From NCBI GenBank assembly GCA_019638595.1, contig JAHBTJ010000010.1, positions 186,001-250,000 on the forward strand: a stretch of DNA of 64,000 nt, in the 5' to 3' direction. The DNA comes from Chitinophagaceae bacterium (GTDB taxonomy: Bacteria; Bacteroidota; Bacteroidia; Chitinophagales; Chitinophagaceae). The notes under the pieces are model-generated. The model saw only the letters and a program-made list of their open reading frames with translations. It had not been told where the DNA came from and ran no database searches. The position numbers and the translations under genes were made by a program. Each line of letters opens with the position of its first letter. Position 1 is the first letter of the stretch. Below are positions 18,385 to 26,782 of this stretch, piece after piece.

Positions 18385-19236
18385 ATGGATAAACGAATTT
18401 TTGTATTTGCCTGCTTCCTGGCATATGTATCGATTGGTATTGCACAGAACAAAGAGATACAATATCCCCGCGCAGGTAAGAAAAAGAACTTTCACATTTT
18501 CCTCCTGATGGGTCAGTCGAATATGGCGGGTTATGGTTGTGTTGTGCCTTCTGACCCCTGGCAACCGGGCGACAAAGAACCTGTACCAGGTGTATGGGCG
18601 CTTACCGGTCAACATCAACTGGATGCAGATACCAGCATAAGCGAAGTGAAATGGATCCCGGCAAAACATCCGCTGCATGTATTGCAAAGTTCCGCGCAGT
18701 TTGGCATGGGTATGGACTTCGCGAAAGAATATATGAAGTTGCACCCTGGAGTAACGGTTGGACTCATTCCCTGTGCCTGGGGTGGCGCTCCAATCAATTG
18801 GCTAAACAAAGGAACCAGTCATTATGCCAATGCTATCATGCGGGCAAAGTTGGCTGCCAAAGATGGCGTGATCAAAGGTGTGTTATGGCACCAGGGCGAA
18901 AGTGATTCCGTTACGCCTGAGTTGGCTGCTTTATATCAAAATAAACTGGATAGCCTTGTTATAGATTTGAGAAGAGATGTAAACAACAACCGGCTTGCTT
19001 TTGTATGTGGCGACTTGGCGGAATTTTATGGGCAGGGACGATCAGCAACACACAAAGCAGGCATTCCAATTATAAGAAGAACGCTGCATGAACTCCCTTT
19101 ACGTTTACCCTATACCTATTGCGTTGCAACCGATGGGCTTAAAAGCCCCGATGAACATTATGTACATTTCGACCGCTGGTCAAATATTCAATTAGGCAAA
19201 CGCTACGCACAAGCGTTCAAAATATTACAACGTTAG
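18385..19236 (+). CDS. SASA-type carbohydrate acetylesterase (sialate O-acetylesterase-like), first copy
   Basis: A 283-residue secreted SGNH-fold esterase of the SASA/DUF303 type (sialate O-acetylesterase or CE6 acetylxylan esterase relatives). A signal peptide is cut near IGIAQ. Catalytic blocks: FLLMGQSNMAGYG near residue 40 (Ser nucleophile), GAPINWL, the HQGESD block near 170 and DEHYVHFD near 250 (Asp/His). It would remove acetyl groups from sugars so that the neighbouring glycosidases can act. It opens the enzyme block of PUL1 after a long gap from susD, so it may have its own promoter. A second SASA gene lies at 25746; they are similar in fold but not near-identical. Confidence 0.87.
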   Translation: MDKRIFVFACFLAYVSIGIAQNKEIQYPRAGKKKNFHIFLLMGQSNMAGYGCVVPSDPWQPGDKEPVPGVWALTGQHQLDADTSISEVKWIPAKHPLHVLQSSAQFGMGMDFAKEYMKLHPGVTVGLIPCAWGGAPINWLNKGTSHYANAIMRAKLAAKDGVIKGVLWHQGESDSVTPELAALYQNKLDSLVIDLRRDVNNNRLAFVCGDLAEFYGQGRSATHKAGIPIIRRTLHELPLRLPYTYCVATDGLKSPDEHYVHFDRWSNIQLGKRYAQAFKILQR

Positions 19237-19274
19237 TATTCTTCTTTCAATTAATTCATTTTAATTCAAACAGT

Positions 19275-21464
19275 ATGGCTTATATATCAGCAGGCTTTCG
19301 CTTTATTTTTATTCTAATCTTATTGGGTATATGGTGCGCAGGATTTGCGCAGAATACAGATGCATATGCGCATCAGAAAAACGATTGGCTGGTACATAAA
19401 AAACAAATGCCTGCACAATTAAAAGAAAACAAAAATGAGAAAATCATCACCATTACCAATGGAATGACGCAGCGAAGTTTTTATCTGGGAGAAAACCTGG
19501 TATGCTTCGATTATACCAATCTGGTTTCCGGTCAACAACTTATCCGGTCTGTACGTCCTGAAGCGCGGATCACCATCAATGGAACCGAGTACAATGTGGG
19601 TGGATTATACGGGCAGAAAGAACATGCATATTTTGTAACCAGTTGGTTAAAAGAATTGAAAGCTGATAAGCGAGATTTCGTTTATACATCACATGAATGG
19701 ACTTCGCTTACACAACCTGTTAACTGGAAAGCGACTGATTGGGCAGGCAACAGGAATTTGCCTACCGGTAAATCGCTCGTGCTGAGCTTTAAAAATAATA
19801 GCGATGCTTTAAAAGACATTCTTGTTAAAGTACATTACGATGTATTTGATAACATACCGGTATTATGTAAACGCGTTACCATCGAAAATAAAAGCAATGC
19901 CACTATCACCATTAACCAGGTAGTAAATGAAATACTGGCCATGCCCGAAGAAGAATCCGCAGTAGCAGGCGATAGCGCCAGGATGGCCGTACCCCATGGG
20001 ATATTCGTGGAAAGCAATTATGCTTTTAACGATGCGATGCGGTATCATATGAGTGATCAAACTACTAACTGGAAATCAGACCCGCTTTATCGTTCGCAGG
20101 TGCATGTTCCTTTTAAAACGCCCTGTCTGCTGGAAATTTATCCAAAAGAAGGGATAGGTTTTTCATTAAAGGCCGGCAACAATTTTAACTCCATCCGTAC
20201 ATATGAATTGTTACTCGATAGTCATGACAGGGAAAGAAGGGGACTCGCCCGGAAAAAATTTTATAGAACGGTGGCACCCTGGGTAACCCGCAACCCCATT
20301 TTTATGCACCTGATTGCTGAGGACACCGCGCAGATCAGGCGCGCCATTGATCAATGTGTTGCCACTGGCTATGAAGCGGTGATCTTAAGTTTTGGAAGTG
20401 CATTGAATATGGAAGATACATCGGCAGCCAATTTAAAAATGTACAAAGAAATAGCCGACTACGCCCATTCGAAAAATATCCTGATAGGTGGGTATGCCTT
20501 GTTTATTTCAAGGAGCATCAGTCCCGATGTAGATGTTATTAACCCGCATACAGGCAAGCCGGGGCAGGTAGAAGGCGGATCATCGCCCTGCATGGCAAGC
20601 GCGTGGGGCATTGAATGGCTGGCAAAAGTTAAAAACTTTTTCGCTAAAACCGGGTTCGATATGTTTGAAAATGATGGACCGTATGGTGGCGATGTGTGCG
20701 CTTCCACCAAACATACCGGGCATAAAGGACTGGAAGATTCGCAATGGGCGCAAATAGAATTACAAAAAGAATTGTATCGCCATCTGAACGAACGGGGTGT
20801 ATACATCAACGCACCGGATTGGTATTTTTTAGATGGTTCTAATAAAGCAGGGATCGGTTACAGGGAACCCAATTTTACACTCCCCCGGGAGCGTCAGAAA
20901 ATATTAAACCGGCAAAACATTTACGATGCCATGTGGGAGGAAATTCCATCGATGGCATGGGGCTTTGTGCCATTAACGGAATACGGTGGTGGTGGCGCTG
21001 CGGCAACCATTGAACCGCTCAAAGATCACCTGGACATGTACGAACAACTCATGATGCAGTATTATGGTTCTGGTGTACAGGCTTGCTACCGTGGTCCTCG
21101 TTTATACGATACCGATACTACCAAAAAACTGGTGCAATCTGTAATTACCTGGTATAAAAAATATCGCGACATCCTGAACTCAGACCTCATTCATCTCCGC
21201 AGAGCCGACGCGAGAGATTGGGATGGCATGATGCATGTGAACGCGGGTTTACAACAAAAAGCATTGGCTATGCTATATAACCCGCTTACAACACCTGTAC
21301 AACGCACCATTAAATTGCCTTTGTATTATACCGGGTTGAACAAAACAGCAAAGATCAGGGTGAAAGAAGGCAGTCCTAAAACATATGCTTTAAATGGCGC
21401 CTGTGAAGCGACTGTAACGGTAACCATATCCGCAGAAAGTTATACCTGGTTGGTAGTAGAATAA
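19275..21464 (+). CDS. Alpha-galactosidase-like (GH-D clan type) glycoside hydrolase
   Basis: A 729-residue secreted protein (signal peptide cut near GFAQ). The N-terminal half (about 50-320) is a beta-sandwich as in GH36-type enzymes (TITNGMTQRSFYLG, VCFDYTNL). A TIM barrel follows (about 335-620: QCVATGYEAVILSFGS, then GFDMFENDGPYGGD), in which the FENDG Asp is the best nucleophile candidate, then a C-terminal beta-sandwich (LAMLYNPL, RTIKLPLYY, TWLVVE). This order matches alpha-galactosidases of clan GH-D. I cannot assign a GH family number with confidence; GH36, GH27 or an unclassified relative remain possible. It sits 38 bases after the esterase and 43 before the GH20 gene, so it is probably co-transcribed with both. 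Confidence 0.6.
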   Translation: MAYISAGFRFIFILILLGIWCAGFAQNTDAYAHQKNDWLVHKKQMPAQLKENKNEKIITITNGMTQRSFYLGENLVCFDYTNLVSGQQLIRSVRPEARITINGTEYNVGGLYGQKEHAYFVTSWLKELKADKRDFVYTSHEWTSLTQPVNWKATDWAGNRNLPTGKSLVLSFKNNSDALKDILVKVHYDVFDNIPVLCKRVTIENKSNATITINQVVNEILAMPEEESAVAGDSARMAVPHGIFVESNYAFNDAMRYHMSDQTTNWKSDPLYRSQVHVPFKTPCLLEIYPKEGIGFSLKAGNNFNSIRTYELLLDSHDRERRGLARKKFYRTVAPWVTRNPIFMHLIAEDTAQIRRAIDQCVATGYEAVILSFGSALNMEDTSAANLKMYKEIADYAHSKNILIGGYALFISRSISPDVDVINPHTGKPGQVEGGSSPCMASAWGIEWLAKVKNFFAKTGFDMFENDGPYGGDVCASTKHTGHKGLEDSQWAQIELQKELYRHLNERGVYINAPDWYFLDGSNKAGIGYREPNFTLPRERQKILNRQNIYDAMWEEIPSMAWGFVPLTEYGGGGAAATIEPLKDHLDMYEQLMMQYYGSGVQACYRGPRLYDTDTTKKLVQSVITWYKKYRDILNSDLIHLRRADARDWDGMMHVNAGLQQKALAMLYNPLTTPVQRTIKLPLYYTGLNKTAKIRVKEGSPKTYALNGACEATVTVTISAESYTWLVVE

Positions 21465-21507
21465 TGATCCGTAAAAATTTTGATTTTCTCCATAAAGTAT
21501 TTTACAA

Positions 21508-23544
21508 ATGAGTATGATAAGAAAGAAGTTCACACTTTTAGCAGCACTGCTTTGCATACCCTTCAGTGCATTTCTGCAAACGGGTATTAATATCATTCCT
21601 ACGCCTGCTAAAGTTGTTGTAGGCAGCAGTCAAATGTTCAGTACCGGCAATATCAACTATTGGGCAAGCGAAGATTCATTATTACCGTTGATACAGGTAT
21701 TGAAACAAGACGCACGTTTATTTTCAGCAATCAGTTTCAACAACACAACAGCTAAGCAAGCCGCTAACCTGCAGGTGAATAAAGTAAACACACTAAAACC
21801 TGGTGAATATACGGTTGATATTAAAAATGAAATTGTAATCAATGCGGGCAGTTGCCAGTCAGCAGCATGGGCGCTCACTTCTGTTTTGCAATTGATGGAG
21901 TGGAGTAAAAACAAGATCCGGTTGCCACAGGTAAGTATCCATGATCAACCTGTCAATGTGTACAGGGGCGTGTTACTGGATGTAGCAAGAAGATGGCATG
22001 AAGCTGCCACCATCCGTTCATTGATTGATATCTGCCGGTATTATAAGATTCCCTATATACAGTTACATCTTACCGACGACCAGTTGTTTACTTTTCCGTC
22101 GGTAGCATTCCCGGCATTGCCAACTCCCGGTAAACACTATACGCGGGAAGAACTTTTTGAATTGGTAAAATATGCACAGGAGCGGGGAGTGACTTTAATA
22201 CCGGAAATGGACCTGCCGGGGCATAGCACCGCCATGCGGCGGGCAATGCCTGAACTGTTTGGTAGAGAAGACTTACGGGTGATTGATATTAATAAACCGG
22301 AAGTGTTTGCAGCCGTTAAAACGCTCATTAAAGAAATGGCGGCTGTATTTTATACTTCGCCTTATATTCACATTGGCGCAGATGAATGCAATTTTGAGTT
22401 GTTTGAAAAACTGCCAGAAACACAAAACAACCTCCGTAAAAAAGGATATGCTGAAACACATGATCTGTTGTTGGAATACATTGTTGAAATAAACAAGTAT
22501 ATCAGGAGCCTTGGCAAAACAACTTTGATGTGGGAAAGTTTTAAAGGTAAGGGTAAGCCGTATCTAACCGTTCCTGATGACATACTCATTTTTGCCTGGG
22601 AAACATTGTATCAAAGACCAGACAGCCTGTTAGATAATGGATATACCATCATGAACGCGGCGTGGAAGCCATTGTATATTACACCCGGCTACCGCTGGAG
22701 CGCCAAATATATTTATGAAGACTGGAACCTTTCGAAATGGCAGAACTGGTGGGATGCGGCGCCATCTTATCATACCATTCAATTGCCTTCTAATCCTAGA
22801 ATTATCGGCGCGCAATACTGCTCATGGGAAATGGAAGATCATATGGAAATTCCGGAATTGATAGCAAGGATCCCCACTTTTTCAGAGAAAACATGGAACA
22901 GCGAAACAAAGAAAAGTTATAAAGATTTCGAACAGCATACTGTGTCACTGGAAAAAAAACTGCGGCGTATCATGTATGGTGCAGATATTTCCATCTCGGG
23001 TTTAAATCCCACTGTTGAACACGAGATAGAATCGCTTGAAACGGATTTTACAGAAAACGTGCAAGTAAAGTATAGCTCTGTATTGAAGGGTTCATTCGCC
23101 ACCTATACGGTTGATGGAACCATGCCAACGTTCAAGGCTGCAAGGTTGAAGAACACTTTGACAATAGACAGCTCCACACATTTTCAAATGGCTGTATTTA
23201 ATGCAGCTAATCAGCGTACCGGGTATTACAACAATAAGTTCAGGAAAGTACCCATTGCTTTGAAAGTAACGGGTGATTATAGTTTACCTGCTAATGTAAA
23301 TGTGATGAACCATCCCTCCATTATTATTAAACAGCCGGTAAAAGTAGCAGCGTTTTTTAATCAAAAAAACAAAGGGATGCTGCGGTATAAGATCAGTGAA
23401 AAAGACAAGCCCGGCGAATTAATGTTGTATAAAGAAGAGACTCCAATTGTAGTTGACAAAACATGTACAGTGGAAGTTTTTATAGCAGATAAGGATGAGA
23501 AATTAGTAGAGCGTTCTTTATTGTATGTAAAGAGAATGGAATAA
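21508..23544 (+). CDS. GH20 beta-N-acetylhexosaminidase
   Basis: A 678-residue secreted exo-hexosaminidase that removes terminal GlcNAc or GalNAc. After the signal peptide (to about residue 27) comes the GH20b N-domain (INIIPTPAKVVVGSS), then the barrel: YRGVLLDVARRWHE near 150, QLHLTDDQLFTFPS near 190, LIPEMDLPGHS near 228, and the catalytic pair Asp292-Glu293 in HIGADECNF. Substrate-assisted catalysis through the acetamido group is known for this family. The last ~170 residues form a chitobiase-like beta-rich tail (ATYTVDGTMPTFKAA). It lies in the PUL1 enzyme run between the alpha-galactosidase-like and GH172 genes. Confidence 0.93.
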   Translation: MSMIRKKFTLLAALLCIPFSAFLQTGINIIPTPAKVVVGSSQMFSTGNINYWASEDSLLPLIQVLKQDARLFSAISFNNTTAKQAANLQVNKVNTLKPGEYTVDIKNEIVINAGSCQSAAWALTSVLQLMEWSKNKIRLPQVSIHDQPVNVYRGVLLDVARRWHEAATIRSLIDICRYYKIPYIQLHLTDDQLFTFPSVAFPALPTPGKHYTREELFELVKYAQERGVTLIPEMDLPGHSTAMRRAMPELFGREDLRVIDINKPEVFAAVKTLIKEMAAVFYTSPYIHIGADECNFELFEKLPETQNNLRKKGYAETHDLLLEYIVEINKYIRSLGKTTLMWESFKGKGKPYLTVPDDILIFAWETLYQRPDSLLDNGYTIMNAAWKPLYITPGYRWSAKYIYEDWNLSKWQNWWDAAPSYHTIQLPSNPRIIGAQYCSWEMEDHMEIPELIARIPTFSEKTWNSETKKSYKDFEQHTVSLEKKLRRIMYGADISISGLNPTVEHEIESLETDFTENVQVKYSSVLKGSFATYTVDGTMPTFKAARLKNTLTIDSSTHFQMAVFNAANQRTGYYNNKFRKVPIALKVTGDYSLPANVNVMNHPSIIIKQPVKVAAFFNQKNKGMLRYKISEKDKPGELMLYKEETPIVVDKTCTVEVFIADKDEKLVERSLLYVKRME

Positions 23545-23572
23545 ACTTGTTGACTTAAATGATTAAAAGAAG

Positions 23573-25663
23573 ATGAAAGGGATTGTATCGTTTTTTCTGA
23601 TAGGCTGTATTACTGTGGTCAATGCCCAAACCATTACCCTGGCTTCCCTGCTCGAAGAAATGAGCAGCAGGGAGACACTTGCGAAGTTCCCTTACCCGGC
23701 ATACGAATCGTTACAGGCAAGCAGTTACAACAGGGAGTCTACCCAACGTGATGCGCCGGGCTGGTTTGCAGATTCTGACGGTATTGGCTTTATACGGGAG
23801 GAAACAAAAAACGGCGCCACGGAATGGGTGGTAATGGAACATGACGGACCGGGTGCAATCACCAAAATGTGGGCGCCCTATTTTCATTGGGGCGGGTTAG
23901 ATGACCTTGAAGGACCGGACATTAATATTTATCTTGATGGCGCAGACAAGCCCGCAATCAGCGAAAACTTTTTCAGGTTCATTATGGGGCGTGGTTCAGT
24001 TCCGCCACCTTTTGCAGAAAAAACCGCCCGTGCTGGTAATTCCTATCTCCCTATTCCATTTGCCAAAAGCTGTAAGGTTACTTTTAACAGGAAATCATTT
24101 TATCACATCATCAATTACCGTGGCTACCCGAAGGGAACAAAGATTGTTTCTTTTGCTCAGCAGCAATTACTTGATGCCATGCCGCTGCTGGAGCAAACAA
24201 CGACCCTGCTGAAAAAGGTTTATCCCACCGGTTATACGAATCAACAAGAAACAAACGGTGAATTATTGCCCGGCAAAGCATTGGCGTTATCCACCAATAA
24301 AGATGGCGCCATCAATAGCATCGAAATATTATTAGATCCTCAACAATTGAAACAGCACCCGGAACTGTTAAGATCTGTTGTGCTGGAGGCCAGCTTTGAT
24401 GGTAATCAAACCATCTGGACACCACTGGGCGATTTCTTTGGCAGTGCCAATGCGTTGAATCCATTTCAAACAGTTACACGGACCGTCCGCTCAAACGGGC
24501 AGATGATCTGCACCTGGCTGATGCCTTTTCGATCGAACGCAACCATTCAAATCAAAAACCTAAGTAAAACGCAGGTTACGATAAAACGTCTTGCTATTAC
24601 TACTACGCCGCATCAATGGGACGATCGCTCCATGTATTTTCATGCCAGTTGGCGAAGTGATGAAGTACTGCCGGGTCATATTTTTAAAGACTGGAACTTT
24701 ATAGACATCAAAGGCAAAGGCGTATTTGTGGGCGATACCTGGACGGTAGTAAGTACCGATAATGGTTGGTGGGGCGAAGGCGATGAAAAGATATATGTAG
24801 ATGATGCCTGGGACAAAAAATTTCCTACTCATTTTGGAACCGGCAGCGAGGATTATTATGGCTGGGCAGGTGGAGAAGGACCTTCAAAAGACGACCGTTT
24901 TTCTACACCCTTTCTTGCCAATATAGAAATCGGAGCATCCGTTAGATCAAGGCAAGGCGTACGTGGTATCAATGTATTGACCCGGATTCGTTTCCTGGAT
25001 GCGATCCCATTTCATAAACGACTGGTATTTGATATGGAAGCCTCTCCCGGTACAGGTGCAAGAAACCCATGGGACTTAATAGGCTATTCGGCAGTAAGTT
25101 GCTGGTATGCGTTGCCGGGAGCTGAAGATAACAGGCCACCGTTACCTGAACAAGCCGCTAAACCAATCATGGTATTGCATGAGCTTGACAGTGTAGCAGC
25201 TTTAATCAAACACAAAGAAACAGCTATTCAAGGCGCTATTGATGTGCAGCAATTGAAACAATCATTTTCATCAACCACTATCAGCACCTATGTTGAAACG
25301 GTCAGCACCTACAAACCTGCCGGCTGGAATCATGCCGATCACCACATTGTGATTGGTAACAAAGCCGGCGACTGGATCAGTTATACACTAACTGAACAAT
25401 TTAAAAAATCAGCGCTGGCGTTGCAGTTTACTAAAGAAGCATCTTATGGAACAGTACAGGTATTTGTGAATGGAAAACAGCAGGGAAGTTTGGTTAACCT
25501 GGCGGATACAAAGTCTACACAACCTTATATTGTTGCATTGGGCACACATACCCCGGTGAACAATCAATTTGTAATTAAGATTCAGTTTAGCGATTCTGGT
25601 AAAAAGAATAAAAACACGTTTAAAGCAGGCGTAGACTATGTGAAGGTAATTACGGTAGAATAG
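23573..25663 (+). CDS. GH172 (DUF2961) family enzyme with C-terminal beta-domain
   Basis: A 696-residue secreted protein of the DUF2961 family, now glycoside hydrolase family GH172, whose members act on alpha-D-fructofuranosides or arabinofuranosides. Family marks: HDGPGAITKMWAPYFHWGGL near residue 90, and THFGTGSEDYYGWAGGE near 418, which carries a catalytic Glu. The double jelly-roll core ends near 530. The remaining ~160 residues (AGDWISYTLTEQ, GTVQVFVNGKQQGS) look like a CBM6/CBM35-type sugar-binding domain. Signal peptide near the start (FLIGCITVVNAQ). It suggests that the PUL1 glycan contains a furanose residue, or that the family has an uncharted substrate here. Confidence 0.88.
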   Translation: MKGIVSFFLIGCITVVNAQTITLASLLEEMSSRETLAKFPYPAYESLQASSYNRESTQRDAPGWFADSDGIGFIREETKNGATEWVVMEHDGPGAITKMWAPYFHWGGLDDLEGPDINIYLDGADKPAISENFFRFIMGRGSVPPPFAEKTARAGNSYLPIPFAKSCKVTFNRKSFYHIINYRGYPKGTKIVSFAQQQLLDAMPLLEQTTTLLKKVYPTGYTNQQETNGELLPGKALALSTNKDGAINSIEILLDPQQLKQHPELLRSVVLEASFDGNQTIWTPLGDFFGSANALNPFQTVTRTVRSNGQMICTWLMPFRSNATIQIKNLSKTQVTIKRLAITTTPHQWDDRSMYFHASWRSDEVLPGHIFKDWNFIDIKGKGVFVGDTWTVVSTDNGWWGEGDEKIYVDDAWDKKFPTHFGTGSEDYYGWAGGEGPSKDDRFSTPFLANIEIGASVRSRQGVRGINVLTRIRFLDAIPFHKRLVFDMEASPGTGARNPWDLIGYSAVSCWYALPGAEDNRPPLPEQAAKPIMVLHELDSVAALIKHKETAIQGAIDVQQLKQSFSSTTISTYVETVSTYKPAGWNHADHHIVIGNKAGDWISYTLTEQFKKSALALQFTKEASYGTVQVFVNGKQQGSLVNLADTKSTQPYIVALGTHTPVNNQFVIKIQFSDSGKKNKNTFKAGVDYVKVITVE

Positions 25664-25745
25664 ATTGCATTTCCGGTTGGTGCGGACACCAGACCGGTAG
25701 GTGTATTACAAGCCAACGTCTGTTTTCATCGGTGAAAACTGAAAT

Positions 25746-26690
25746 ATGTATATGAAAATCTTTTTGACATACATGGGGATAGTACTCGCAACAGCAGGAG
25801 TTTTTGCGCAAGATCTCAAAACAAAAAGAGAAAAAAAGAAAATCCCCATCGACGTTTATATACTCGCAGGACAATCTAATGCAGTGGGCTTCAATAACGC
25901 TATGCTGTATGAGGGTGGAATAGGAAAATTCAATAAAAAGTTTACCCGGCATTCAAAAGTGCTGCTATGGGCCGGCAGTAATGCAAGGGAAGGATACGCA
26001 AACAAATGGAGTAATTTACAGATCGGGATTTCGGATATTTCTGTTGAAATCGCCTATAAGCATGCATTTGGGCCGGAGATCGGTTTTGCACAAACCATGA
26101 GTGTAAAAATGCCAGGAAAGAAAATCGCCATCATCAAATACGCGGTAGGCGGCACCGGTATAGCAAGAAGCAGTGATTACAACGACTATATACCATCGTT
26201 AAAAGATTATGACGACAAAGACATTAACTGGCATTATCCCGGACTAAACAGCGAAGCAGGAGTGCTGTATAAAAACCTTTTTAAAAACATACAGGCTGCT
26301 ATTGATTCTTTAAAAAAAATAAACTATTCCTGCAACATCGCCGGCTTTATCTGGATGCAGGGCGAACACGAAGCAGGCATCAGTCCAACCATGGCAAATG
26401 ATTATAAAGACCTGTTGTTTTATTTTTTTAATTCGGTACGCAGAGATTTAAATCTGCCTAAATTGCCCGTTGTGATTGGAGGAGTGAATATGAATACCTG
26501 GGCATTTGGTGACCTTGCACGACAGCGCCAGGCGGAATACTGCTCAATGGACCCGTATAGTAAACTGGTAACCACCACCGGCCTGAGCAGGAATGGCAAT
26601 GGCGATACCGCGCATTTTGATGCTGAAGGAATGCTTTTATTAGGGCAACGTTTTGCTCAGCAAATGTTGGTATTACTTAAAAAAAGGTAA
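25746..26690 (+). CDS. SASA-type carbohydrate acetylesterase, second copy
   Basis: A 314-residue secreted esterase of the SASA/DUF303 family. Blocks: DVYILAGQSNAVGFNN near residue 38 (Ser), YAVGGTGIA, GFIWMQGEHEAG near 200 (oxyanion/His region) and DTAHFDAEGMLLLGQ near 280 (Asp-His). It differs from the first copy in the glutamine-glycine-glutamate block (MQGEHE against HQGESD), so the two probably act on different acetyl positions or sugars. Signal peptide cut near GVFAQ; the ATG at 25746 has a second Met two residues on. An inverted repeat with a T-run follows the gene. Confidence 0.87.
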   Translation: MYMKIFLTYMGIVLATAGVFAQDLKTKREKKKIPIDVYILAGQSNAVGFNNAMLYEGGIGKFNKKFTRHSKVLLWAGSNAREGYANKWSNLQIGISDISVEIAYKHAFGPEIGFAQTMSVKMPGKKIAIIKYAVGGTGIARSSDYNDYIPSLKDYDDKDINWHYPGLNSEAGVLYKNLFKNIQAAIDSLKKINYSCNIAGFIWMQGEHEAGISPTMANDYKDLLFYFFNSVRRDLNLPKLPVVIGGVNMNTWAFGDLARQRQAEYCSMDPYSKLVTTTGLSRNGNGDTAHFDAEGMLLLGQRFAQQMLVLLKKR

Positions 26691-26744
26691 AAAAATGGAC
26701 AAATTCCTTTTCGAATAAATTAAAGAAATCGGATACGAGGAATC

Positions 26745-26782
26745 AGGTTCGTATATTTCAATTTCTAAACCTGAGTTTTTTT
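26745..26782 (+). terminator. Inverted repeat with T-run abutting the PQQ dehydrogenase start
   Basis: TCAGGTT, an 18-base loop, AACCTGA, G, then seven T's, after which the next gene's ATG follows at once. The geometry is that of an intrinsic terminator for the esterase gene. A possible -7 box, TATATTTC (26752-26759), sits inside the loop, which would place the next gene's transcript start within the hairpin. Confidence 0.5.
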
